DNA of 13,168 nucleotides from Arthrobacter sp. (GTDB taxonomy: Bacteria; Actinomycetota; Actinomycetes; Actinomycetales; Micrococcaceae): positions 1-13,168 of the forward strand of contig JAGLBH010000032.1 in NCBI GenBank assembly GCA_018260285.1, read 5' to 3'. The number at the start of each line of letters is the position of its first letter. Within the stretch, counting starts at the first letter, position 1. Positions 5,669 to 12,703 of this stretch are shown piece after piece. A program made the position numbers and the translations under genes. The notes beneath the pieces were generated by a model. The model was not told the origin of the DNA. It was given only the letters and a program-made list of their open reading frames with translations, and did no database searches.

Positions 5669-6910
5669 ATGAGCCAGACACCCTCCACCGCCAGTGAGAC
5701 CACGCCTGAGGCACCGTGGCCTCTGCGCGTCCTTGCCGAGAAGCTCAAGGCCCACATCGAGCGCGCGCCGCAGGCCTGGGTGGAGGGGCAGCTCATCGAG
5801 CTCAACCGGCGCGGGCAGAACACGTTCATGACCCTGAGAGACGTGGACGCCGAGGTCTCCCTCCCCGCCAGCGCCTGGGGAAGCCAGGTGGACTCGAATG
5901 CTCCCGGCATTTCAGTGGGCGCCCGGGTGGTGGCCCAGATCAAGCCGCAGATGTGGCTGAAAACGGGCCGTCTCAGCATGAACGTCACGGCTCTGCGGCC
6001 GGTGGGTCTCGGAGACCTCCTCGCTCGCATCGAGCAGCTGCGCTCGGCTCTGTCTGCTGAGGGTCTCTTCGACGCGCGGCGCAAGCAGACCCTTCCTGCG
6101 CTCCCCCAGAAGATCGGCCTCATCACCGGACGGGACTCGGACGCGGAGAAGGACGTGCTCCGCAACGCGGCCCTGCGCTGGCCTTCCGTCCAGTTCGAGG
6201 TGCGCACCGTGGCCGTCCAGGGCGCCCGCGCCGTGGCCGAGGTGTCCGCTGCGCTGAGGGATCTCGACGAGGACCCGAGCGTGGACGTCATCATCATCGC
6301 CCGCGGCGGCGGCGCTCTGGAAGATCTTCTCCCCTTCAGCGACGAATCCCTCATCCGGGCGGTGAGCGCCGCCCGGACCCCGGTGGTGAGCGCCATCGGG
6401 CATGAGGCAGACCACCCGATCCTGGACGACGTGGCCGATCTGCGGGCCTCCACCCCGACCGACGCGGCCAAGCGCGTGGTCCCTGACCTGACGGAAGAGC
6501 TCGAGCGGATCGAATCTGCCCGATGGAGCCTGAACCGCATTCTGGCTCAGAGCATCGACCGCGAGAGGGACCGGGTGGCTGCCCTGCGGAGTCGTCCGGC
6601 CCTGCTCCGCCCCGAGTCCATCTTCGAGACCCACCGCGAGCGCCTCTCGGCAGCCCGCGAGAGGGCTGAGAGGGCCGTCTCCGTCCGGATCGAGCGAGAG
6701 CGCGTCTCCACCGAGCATGTTCTGGCCCGTGTCCGGTCCCTCTCCCCCCAGCAGACCCTGGACCGCGGTTACGCCGTGGTGCAGGACGCCCAGGGCGCCC
6801 TCGTCTCGGACGCCTCAGCGCTCCAGCCCGGCGAGGACGTTCAGGTTCTGCTCGCCCGGGGCCGCCTCCACGCAACTGTCCTCTCCTCCACCGAAGGAAT
6901 CTCCTCATGA
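5669..6910 (+). CDS. xseA: Exodeoxyribonuclease VII large subunit
   Basis: The large, catalytic subunit of exonuclease VII, which degrades single-stranded DNA from both ends into oligonucleotides during repair. From ATG 5669 it is 413 residues, slightly shorter than the 456 of E. coli. An OB-fold single-strand-binding domain spans about 20-110 ([22 protein letters not shown]). The catalytic domain follows, with [17 protein letters not shown] (148-164), the [12 protein letters not shown] loop (212-223) and the family block [20 protein letters not shown] (243-262). The C-terminal third is rich in Arg and Glu and likely forms the long coiled-coil stalk that carries the small subunits. ATG 5660 is in frame and would add three residues; 5669 is preferred because of the -10 spacing. 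Its stop overlaps the xseB start in ATGA. Call is firm. Confidence 0.96.
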   Translation: MSQTPSTASETTPEAPWPLRVLAEKLKAHIERAPQAWVEGQLIELNRRGQNTFMTLRDVDAEVSLPASAWGSQVDSNAPGISVGARVVAQIKPQMWLKTGRLSMNVTALRPVGLGDLLARIEQLRSALSAEGLFDARRKQTLPALPQKIGLITGRDSDAEKDVLRNAALRWPSVQFEVRTVAVQGARAVAEVSAALRDLDEDPSVDVIIIARGGGALEDLLPFSDESLIRAVSAARTPVVSAIGHEADHPILDDVADLRASTPTDAAKRVVPDLTEELERIESARWSLNRILAQSIDRERDRVAALRSRPALLRPESIFETHRERLSAARERAERAVSVRIERERVSTEHVLARVRSLSPQQTLDRGYAVVQDAQGALVSDASALQPGEDVQVLLARGRLHATVLSSTEGISS

Positions 6911-7125
6911 CCGCTCAGCATGACGCCCCCCTTGACTCGCTCACCTACGAGCAGGCCCGAGACCAGCTGGTCAGCGTGGTCAGCCAGCTGGAGACCGGCG
7001 GCACCCCTCTCGAGGAGTCCATCGCCCTCTGGGAACGAGGAGAGGCCCTCGCAGCACGCTGCGAGGACCTCCTGAACGGGGCTCAGAAGCGGCTTGACGC
7101 CGCCCGCCAGAAGTCCCAGGGCTGA
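6907..7125 (+). CDS. xseB: Exodeoxyribonuclease VII small subunit
   Basis: The 72-residue small subunit that binds several copies to the stalk of XseA and is needed for exonuclease VII activity in the cytoplasm. The family pattern is clear: [20 protein letters not shown] (residues about 12-31), [20 protein letters not shown] and LNGAQKRLD, two helices joined by a short turn. Length is typical. ATG 6907 overlaps the xseA stop by four bases (ATGA), so translation is probably coupled, keeping subunit supply linked. Its ribosome site GAAGGAAT lies inside the end of xseA. The stop is 3 bp from the stop of the convergent short-chain dehydrogenase, leaving no room for a terminator. Confidence 0.95.
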   Translation: MTAQHDAPLDSLTYEQARDQLVSVVSQLETGGTPLEESIALWERGEALAARCEDLLNGAQKRLDAARQKSQG

Positions 7126-7128
7126 GTT

Positions 7129-7965
7129 TCAGGCGCTCTCGGCGATCCATCCGCTCGTGAGGCCGTGAACGCGCTGCCCGTCGAGATCCGCGAGGCTGGC
7201 AGAGACGAACTGGACGGCAGCCTCCGAGCTCTGCCAACGGGGCTTCCACTCGTCGCTCTCCGCCACGGCGGCAGAGGCGAGGGCTGCCCCTGCCGACTCT
7301 GCCGTCTGGGCGGAGGCGAAGGCTGCGGAGGCGCGCTCCAGGTAGCGGGCGATGAGCGGAGCGTAGGGGTCATCCCTGACGGACCCGTCGTCGCCCATGA
7401 CGGCGTCCCTCGCGACGCTGTCCACGAATCCGGTGGCCACGGCGGCGGGCTCAAAGACGCCCACCCGCACTCCGAAGGCGGCGGCGACGGGAGCCAGGGA
7501 CTGCATGAACCCCTCCACCGCGAACTTGCTCGCGCAGTAGGCGTCGTTGAACGGCTGACCCACCACGCCGCCCACACTCGTGACGGTGAGGATCGTGCCG
7601 CGGCCTTGCGGCCGCATGTGCCGGAGAGCGGCCTGGGTCAGCGCGACAGCGCTGAAGAAGTTCGTCTCCATCTGGTCGCGCACCACGGCCATAGGGAGCT
7701 GCTCGGCCGTGCCCACGGCGCCACGGCCCGCATTGTTGATGAGGATGTCCAGTCCGCTGCTCTGCGCAATCGAGTCCACGAGAGATGCCGCCCCTTCGGC
7801 GTCACGCACGTCCAGGACGTGAATCAGGCCTCCGGCCCTCGCAAGCTCCGCACCGTCCTCCGCTCGGCGCACGGTTCCGTGAACGGTGTGTCCCAGGCGC
7901 ACGAGCTCGAGCGCACAGTGAAGGCCCATGCCGGAGGAGACGCCGGTGACGAGAGCCGTGCTCAT
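7129..7965 (-). CDS. Short-chain dehydrogenase/reductase (classical SDR)
   Basis: A classical SDR of 278 residues, expected to be a cytoplasmic NAD(P)H-dependent oxidoreductase of an unknown alcohol or carbonyl substrate. The cofactor motif TGVSSGMG is at 7-14, NNAG at 77-80, the structural Asn at 102, and the catalytic triad is Ser130, Tyr143 and Lys147 (YCASK). Two arginines after the second strand (Arg33, Arg34) suggest NADP(H) rather than NAD(H). The length and the PFNDAYCASKFAVEGF block fit the retinol/17-beta-hydroxysteroid-like SDR group, where substrate cannot be read from sequence. ATG 7965 overlaps the ppk2 stop in ATGA, so it is the last gene of the aminotransferase-ppk2-SDR run and probably translationally coupled. 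Further upstream in-frame starts would invade ppk2 and lack family support. Confidence 0.9.
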   Translation of the reverse strand: MSTALVTGVSSGMGLHCALELVRLGHTVHGTVRRAEDGAELARAGGLIHVLDVRDAEGAASLVDSIAQSSGLDILINNAGRGAVGTAEQLPMAVVRDQMETNFFSAVALTQAALRHMRPQGRGTILTVTSVGGVVGQPFNDAYCASKFAVEGFMQSLAPVAAAFGVRVGVFEPAAVATGFVDSVARDAVMGDDGSVRDDPYAPLIARYLERASAAFASAQTAESAGAALASAAVAESDEWKPRWQSSEAAVQFVSASLADLDGQRVHGLTSGWIAESA

Positions 7966-9083
7966 GCGCGGCGGCTTGCCGTGAGGCGAGCGCGCTCGGC
8001 ACCCACGTTGAAGTGTGCCGCCGGCCATGAGGGGCCGATCTCCTGGAGTGCCTCAATGAGGAGGTTCTGCACCGCCAGGCGGGCGTACCACTTCGAGTCG
8101 GCCGGAACCACGGCCCACGGGGCGTCCTCGGTGGTGGTGGCCTCGAGGGCCTTCTCGTAGGCTTCCTGATAGGCGGCCCACTGGGCGCGCTCCTCCAGGT
8201 CTCCGGGGTTGTACTTCCAGTACTTGTCGGGCCGCTCAAGGCGCTCCTGAAGGCGGTCCGCCTGCTCCTCCGGGCTGATGTGGAGCATCACCTTGACGAG
8301 CTTCACGCCGCGGGCTGCGAGGCCTTTCTCGAACTCGACGATGGCGCCGTACCGCCGCTGGATCTCGGCCTCGTCGGCCCACCCGTGCACGCGGTGGATG
8401 AGGACATCCTCATAGTGAGAGCGGTCGAAGACCCCGATGTACCCGGGTCCCGGAACGTGCTTCTCGATCCGCCAGAGGAAGTCGTGCTTCTTCTCCTCCT
8501 CCGTGGGGGCCTTGAACGCCATGTGCTCCACGCCCTGCGGGTCAACGGCTCCGACGACGTGGCGGACGATCCCGCCCTTCCCCGAGGTGTCCATGCCCTG
8601 GAGCACCAGGAGGACAGCGGGAGTCTTCTCGTCCGAGCGGCTCTGGGCGAAGAGCTTCTCCTGGAGCGCCGAAAGGACGGCTGCGCCCTCGGCGAGCTGC
8701 GCCGCGGCGTCGTCCTTTGTCCCCTCGAACCCCGGGTGGGAGGACGGAGAGATGTCCGCGAGGCTCACCGGAGCGCCCGTAATGCGCACGCCCGTGGGGC
8801 CGACCTCGTACTGCGCCTCAGGGGAAGACTGAGCGTCCACTTCCGAGGGCCGCTCCACGCGGCTCGAGCCGACCGCGGAGAGCACCGCGCTGACCTCCGC
8901 CAGGTGGGTCTGGGCCTCCTTGAGGCGGTCAGCGGCCTTGGCCTGCTTCTTCTGTCCTTCGGCCTTGAGCGCCTTGCGGAGCTTCTTCTCAGCCTTCTCG
9001 GCTGTGGCGACGGCCTTGGACAGGGCTTTCTGGCGCTTCTTCTCGGCCTCGGCCGCGAGGCGCTTCTCGCTCTTCTTGCTCAT
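7962..9083 (-). CDS. ppk2: PPK2-family polyphosphate:nucleotide phosphotransferase with a basic N-terminal extension
   Basis: A 373-residue kinase that uses inorganic polyphosphate to phosphorylate nucleotides. Walker A is GMDTSGKG (163-170), Walker B/lid FDRSHYEDVL (219-228), with the family blocks KAPTEEEKKHDFLWR (191-205) and KYWKYNPGDLEER (287-299). The GMDTSGKGG...DFLWR...SHYEDVL pattern fits the one-domain group that includes class III enzymes able to act on AMP and ADP; the class is inferred. The core starts near residue 107. Before it, residues 1-60 hold 16 Lys, 4 Arg and 14 Ala against 8 acids, probably a basic helix or coiled coil not needed for the fold. ATG 9083 has AAGGA 8 nt upstream. 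It lies 20 bp after the aminotransferase gene and overlaps the SDR start. Family call is firm; the role of the extension is unknown. Confidence 0.93.
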   Translation of the reverse strand: MSKKSEKRLAAEAEKKRQKALSKAVATAEKAEKKLRKALKAEGQKKQAKAADRLKEAQTHLAEVSAVLSAVGSSRVERPSEVDAQSSPEAQYEVGPTGVRITGAPVSLADISPSSHPGFEGTKDDAAAQLAEGAAVLSALQEKLFAQSRSDEKTPAVLLVLQGMDTSGKGGIVRHVVGAVDPQGVEHMAFKAPTEEEKKHDFLWRIEKHVPGPGYIGVFDRSHYEDVLIHRVHGWADEAEIQRRYGAIVEFEKGLAARGVKLVKVMLHISPEEQADRLQERLERPDKYWKYNPGDLEERAQWAAYQEAYEKALEATTTEDAPWAVVPADSKWYARLAVQNLLIEALQEIGPSWPAAHFNVGAERARLTASRRA

Positions 9084-9103
9084 GTGGGGTTCCTTGGGGC
9101 GGC

Positions 9104-10330
9104 TCAGCGCGAGGCGCCGGGCTTGTAGGTGGAGAGGAACTGGGCGATGCGTGAAATGGCCTCGCGCAGCTGCTTGTCCTCCGGGAGGAAGACGAGGCGG
9201 AAGTGGTCGGGGGCGATCCAGTTGAACGCGGTGCCGTGGCTGATGAGGATCTTCTGCTCGCGCAGGAGGTCCAGGGCGAACTGCTCATCGTTCTTGATCG
9301 GGAAGACCTCGGGGTCCAGCTTCGGGAAGAGGTACAGAGCGCCCTCGGCCTGCTTCACGGAGACGCCGGGGATCTCGTTGAGCATCTGGTACGCCAGATC
9401 GCGCTGCTCCAGGAGGCGACCGCCGGGCAGGATGAGGTCGTTGATGGACTGGTACCCGCCCAGCGCCGTCTGAATGGCGTGCTGGCCCGGCACGTTGGAG
9501 CACAGGCGCATGTTCGCCAGGAGCCGGATGCCCTCGATGAAGTCCCCCGCTGTGTTCTTCGGCCCGGAGATCGCCATCCAGCCGGCGCGGAAACCGCAGA
9601 CCCGGTACGCCTTGGACAGGCCGGAGAAGGTGAGCGTCAGGACGTCGTCGGACAGGGCCGCCGTGTGGATGTGCTCGGCGTCCTCGTAGAGGATCTTCTC
9701 GTAGATCTCGTCGGAGAAGATGACGAGGCCGTGCTTTCGAGCCAGCTCGATCATCGCCTCGAGCATCTGCCGCGTGTAGACAGCGCCCGTGGGGTTGTTC
9801 GGGTTGATGATGACCAGGCCCTTGGTCCGAGGCGTGATCTTCGCCTCCATGTCCTCAAGGCTGGGCTGCCAGTTGTCCTCCTCGACGCACGTGTAGTGCA
9901 CGGGCGTGCCGCCGGCCAGGGCCACGGAGGCCGTCCACAGGGGGTAGTCCGGGGAGGGGATGAGCACCTCGTCGCCCTGGTCCAGGAACGCCATGAGGGA
10001 GAGGGTGATGAGCTCGGAGACGCCGTTGCCGATGAAGACGTCGTCCACCCGGATCTTCTGGATGCCTTTGGCCTCATAGTGCTGGGAGACGGCGGTGCGC
10101 GCCGAGTAGATGCCCTGGGCGTCCACATACCCCTGGGAGGTGGGGAGGTTGCGGATCATGTCCATCATGATGGCGTCCGGCGCCTCAAAGCCAAAGGGAG
10201 CCGTGTTCCCGATGTTCAGCTTGATGATTCGGTGGCCCTCGGCCTCCATGGCCTGGGCGGCCTGCATCACCGGCCCACGGATGTCGTAGAGGACATTTCT
10301 CAGTTTCGCGGACTGCCGGTACTCGACCAT
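9104..10330 (-). CDS. alaT: Pyridoxal-phosphate aminotransferase, AlaT/AlaA type
   Basis: A class I/II fold-type I aminotransferase, likely making alanine from pyruvate and glutamate in the cytoplasm. The 408-residue length matches E. coli AlaA (about 405) and the actinobacterial AlaT/Rv0337c group. Visible motifs: GNTAPFGFEAP (41-51), GYVDAQGIYSAR (67-78), GNGVSELI (101-108), IPSPDYPLW (124-132), NPNNPTG (176-182) with the PLP-contacting Asn, SDEIY with Asp207 and Tyr210, SGLSKAYRVCGFRAGW with the Schiff-base Lys240, and carboxylate-binding Arg248. ATG 10330 has AAGGGGAG just upstream. It is first in the run with ppk2 and the SDR. The 50-bp gap to the upstream transporter gene is A/T-rich near 10351-10378 and contains a possible TAATCT -10 box, so it may have its own promoter. 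Amino-acid specificity is inferred. Confidence 0.93.
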   Translation of the reverse strand: MVEYRQSAKLRNVLYDIRGPVMQAAQAMEAEGHRIIKLNIGNTAPFGFEAPDAIMMDMIRNLPTSQGYVDAQGIYSARTAVSQHYEAKGIQKIRVDDVFIGNGVSELITLSLMAFLDQGDEVLIPSPDYPLWTASVALAGGTPVHYTCVEEDNWQPSLEDMEAKITPRTKGLVIINPNNPTGAVYTRQMLEAMIELARKHGLVIFSDEIYEKILYEDAEHIHTAALSDDVLTLTFSGLSKAYRVCGFRAGWMAISGPKNTAGDFIEGIRLLANMRLCSNVPGQHAIQTALGGYQSINDLILPGGRLLEQRDLAYQMLNEIPGVSVKQAEGALYLFPKLDPEVFPIKNDEQFALDLLREQKILISHGTAFNWIAPDHFRLVFLPEDKQLREAISRIAQFLSTYKPGASR

Positions 10331-10369
10331 GGCTCCCCTTAAGAAGGTGCGGATTTCAGATAGTGAACT

Positions 10370-10375
10370 AGATTA
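10370..10375 (-). promoter_or_regulatory. Candidate -10 box upstream of the aminotransferase gene
   Basis: On the minus strand TAATCT (10375 down to 10370) fits TANNNT and would give a leader of about 30 nt that includes the AAGGGGAG ribosome site. It sits in the only A/T-rich part of the 50-bp gap after the transporter lipoprotein gene. No -35 is evident and no terminator separates the two genes, so read-through from the transporter is also possible. Confidence 0.3.
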
Positions 10376-10380
10376 CACGG

Positions 10381-11334
10381 TCAGCCCGTGATGCCCTGCT
10401 CCTTGAGCCACTGGGCGGCTGCGGCGGACGGGTCCACCTTGTTCGTCCCCGAAGTCTGGCGGTTGAGGCTCACGAGCGCCTGGGTGGTCAGCTTGGACTG
10501 CACTTTGGCAATGGCCGCCTTGGCCCGGGCGTCCAGCTTCTCCGTGCGCCCCAGGGGGACCACCTGCTGGGAGGCCCAGTTGTTCTTCGTGTCCTCGAGC
10601 TTGACGAGGCTGTTGTCCTCGATGGCCGGGGACGTCGAGAAGATGTCTGCCACCTGGATCTGGTCGCTGATGAGGGCCTTGACGGTCAGGGGGCCTCCGC
10701 CGTCGGAGATCGGCTTGAACTGCTTGGGAACGCAGCCGTAGTTCTCCTTGAGCCCCGGGAGGCCGCCCGCGCGCTTGGCGAACTCTGCCGGGGCGCCGAG
10801 GACCAGCTGGTCGCAGACCTTGGCGAGGTCCTCGATGGAGGTGAGCTTGTACTTCTCTGCGGTGACGGCGGTGACCACGAGGGTGTCCGTGTCCTCGGCG
10901 GAGGCGGCGGGAAGGACCGTCAGGCCCTTCGGGGTCTTGTCCGCGAGCGCGCTCGTCACGTCAGCGCTCTTCTTGGCGGTGCTCTTCGGGTCGAAGTAGG
11001 AGAGCAGGTTGCCGTTGTAGTCCGGGACGAGGTCGATCGAGCCGTCCTGGAGCGCCTTGACGTACACCTCTCGGGATCCGATCCCGGCCTTGACGCTCGC
11101 GTTGAAGCCCTCGGCCTTGAGCGCCCCCGCATAGAGGTTGGCGATGATCTCCGACTCCGGGAAGTCCGCTGACCCGACGACGATCGACGAGCCGCTCGCG
11201 CTGCCCGACGCGCTCGTGGAGGGGGCCGAGTCGAGCGGGTTCGAGGAGGAGCAGCCGGCGAGGGCGAGCCCGAGGAGGACAGCGCCCGAGGCGAGGACAG
11301 TGCGGCGGGCGGGGCGGGGAGTGGTGGGGTTCAT
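10381..11334 (-). CDS. opuCC: Glycine betaine/compatible-solute ABC importer, substrate-binding lipoprotein
   Basis: The 317-residue extracellular binding protein of an OpuC/ProU-type importer. The N-terminus has RR at 10-11, a hydrophobic core and a lipobox LAGC (Cys28), so it is exported and lipid-anchored; the twin arginine makes Tat export possible. A Ser-rich linker (29-49) precedes the OpuAC-type domain, which opens with IVVGSADFPESEIIANLYAGAL-like sequence. It contains GIGSREVYVKALQDGSIDLVPDYNGN, read here in parts: GIGSREVY and LVPDYNG. This is typical of the OpuCC/OsmF branch for betaine, choline, carnitine and related quaternary amines. Substrate cannot be fixed without mapping the aromatic cage. 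ATG 11334 has AAGGA 8 nt upstream. It is last in the transporter operon, 32 bp after the second permease; many OpuC operons put this gene between the two permeases. Family call is firm. Confidence 0.93.
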   Translation of the reverse strand: MNPTTPRPARRTVLASGAVLLGLALAGCSSSNPLDSAPSTSASGSASGSSIVVGSADFPESEIIANLYAGALKAEGFNASVKAGIGSREVYVKALQDGSIDLVPDYNGNLLSYFDPKSTAKKSADVTSALADKTPKGLTVLPAASAEDTDTLVVTAVTAEKYKLTSIEDLAKVCDQLVLGAPAEFAKRAGGLPGLKENYGCVPKQFKPISDGGGPLTVKALISDQIQVADIFSTSPAIEDNSLVKLEDTKNNWASQQVVPLGRTEKLDARAKAAIAKVQSKLTTQALVSLNRQTSGTNKVDPSAAAAQWLKEQGITG

Positions 11335-11366
11335 GAGAGTGTCCTTCGTGTGCGGTTGTCTCCAGG

Positions 11367-12068
11367 CTACGCCGTTCCTCGAGTTCTGCGCTCAAGCAGC
11401 CTCAGAAGCGCGGCGGCGGCCAGGTCCAGCGCGAGGGCCAGGAGGGCCACGACGGCCGCGCCGACGAACACCTGCCCGTAGTCGTTCTGCTGGAGCCCGT
11501 CGATGACGAAGCGCCCCAAGCCGCCCAGCGGAAGGATCGCGATGACCGGCACGGTGGCCACCACCTGGAGGAGGGCGCTGCGCAGCCCCGAGCCGATGAC
11601 GGGCGCGGCGAGCGGGATCTCGGTCCGCAGCAGCACCTGCCTCTCGGTCATCCCCATGGCCCGCGAGGCGTCGACAACCGCCGGGTCCACGTCCGCGATG
11701 CCGGCCGCCGTCGAGGCGAGGATCGGCGGGATCGCGAGGAGGACGAGCGCGATGATCGCCGGCAGCACGCCCAGCCCGATGGCCAGAGCCGCCAGGGTGA
11801 TGACGCCGAGGGTCGGCACCGCGCGGAGCATCCCCGCCAGGGCGACGACGGCGAAGCGCCCCCGCTGCGTGTGCCCCACCCACAGCCCGAGAGGCAGGGC
11901 CAGAAGCGCCGCGATCGCCATGACCGCCGCCGAATAGCCGAGGTGCTGGAGAACTCTCGCCGGGATGCCCGTCTCCCCCGACCAGTTGGCGGGATCGGCG
12001 ATGAAGGCGCGGGCCATGTCTGCCGGTGTCTGAGCCGCGGAGAGTGTGTGCACAGCTGATCCTGTCAT
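11367..12068 (-). CDS. opuCD: Glycine betaine/compatible-solute ABC importer, permease 2
   Basis: A 233-residue inner-membrane permease of the BPD (MetI-like) family that pairs with the upstream permease to form the channel. About five to six hydrophobic helices follow a 45-residue hydrophilic N-terminal part. The EAA-like coupling loop that contacts the ATPase is at about 131-158 (VVDASRAMGM...EIPLAAP), followed by PLGGLGRFVIDG, common in OpuC permeases. ATG 12068 overlaps the stop of permease 1 in ATGA, so the two subunits are probably translated together. The reading frame stays open upstream into the other permease's DNA, but that part lacks membrane segments, is Arg/Gly/Pro-rich and is a frame shadow. 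Solute identity is inferred from the binding protein. Confidence 0.92.
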   Translation of the reverse strand: MTGSAVHTLSAAQTPADMARAFIADPANWSGETGIPARVLQHLGYSAAVMAIAALLALPLGLWVGHTQRGRFAVVALAGMLRAVPTLGVITLAALAIGLGVLPAIIALVLLAIPPILASTAAGIADVDPAVVDASRAMGMTERQVLLRTEIPLAAPVIGSGLRSALLQVVATVPVIAILPLGGLGRFVIDGLQQNDYGQVFVGAAVVALLALALDLAAAALLRLLERRTRGTA

Positions 12069-12700
12069 CGTCGTCGCTCCCACGGAGTCGCCAGGCGCTG
12101 GATGCCCACGAGCACGAGGTCCACCACGAGGGCCAGGGCCACCGTCAGGACAAGCCCGGCGATGATCTCGGCGGGAAAGTCCTTGTTGAGGCCGTCTCGA
12201 AAGAGATAGCCGAGGTTGGGCACGCCGATGAGCGCCCCCACCGAAACGCCGGCGATGCTGCTGACCGCCACGACGCGCGCGCCGGAGAAGAGGACGGGCA
12301 GCGCCAGCGGAAGCTCGACGCCGACGAAGCGGCGGATCGGCGTATATCCCATGGCATCGGCCGCCTCGAGCGGAGCGCGGTCCACGGAGAGAAAGGCCGA
12401 GGTGCTGAACTGCACGAGGAGGGCCACGGCGTAGATCGTCAGGGCCACGATGACGTTCGCCACGTCGAGGATCCGTGTCCCCAGGAGCACCGGCAGCACC
12501 ACGAAGAGCGCCAGGGAGGGGATGGTGAAGAGCACCGACCCCAGCCCCAGGACGAACGGGCGCACCCGGGGGTGTGCGGCCGCGAGCTTGCCGAGTCCCA
12601 GGGAGAGCACCAGTCCGATGGCCAGCGGGAGCAGGGCCTGGTAGGCGTGCATCGCCGTCAGCGCGAGGAGCTGGGACGCGTGGCTGAGAACCCACTCCAC
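12065..12700 (-). CDS. opuCB: Glycine betaine/compatible-solute ABC importer, permease 1
   Basis: A 211-residue BPD-family inner-membrane permease. Hydrophobic helices occur near 20-38, 50-75, 80-98 and 132-160, with a final one near 180-200. The ATPase-contacting EAA loop is clear at 112-131 (EAADAMGYTPIRRF then VELPLALP). The family phrases LFTIPSLALF and GVPNLGYLF(R)DGL are typical of OpuCB/YehW-type permeases. The start is GTG 12700, three bases after the ATPase stop; the ribosome site GAGG lies inside the end of the ATPase gene. Such close packing implies one transcript with coupled translation. Length and motifs are normal for the family. Confidence 0.93.
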   Translation of the reverse strand: MEWVLSHASQLLALTAMHAYQALLPLAIGLVLSLGLGKLAAAHPRVRPFVLGLGSVLFTIPSLALFVVLPVLLGTRILDVANVIVALTIYAVALLVQFSTSAFLSVDRAPLEAADAMGYTPIRRFVGVELPLALPVLFSGARVVAVSSIAGVSVGALIGVPNLGYLFRDGLNKDFPAEIIAGLVLTVALALVVDLVLVGIQRLATPWERRR

Positions 12701-12703
12701 GGC

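Noticed and set aside
7165..8160. A plus-strand open frame of 331 codons over the SDR and the end of ppk2.
   Set aside because: His/Arg/Gly-rich shadow of two minus-strand genes with intact active sites.
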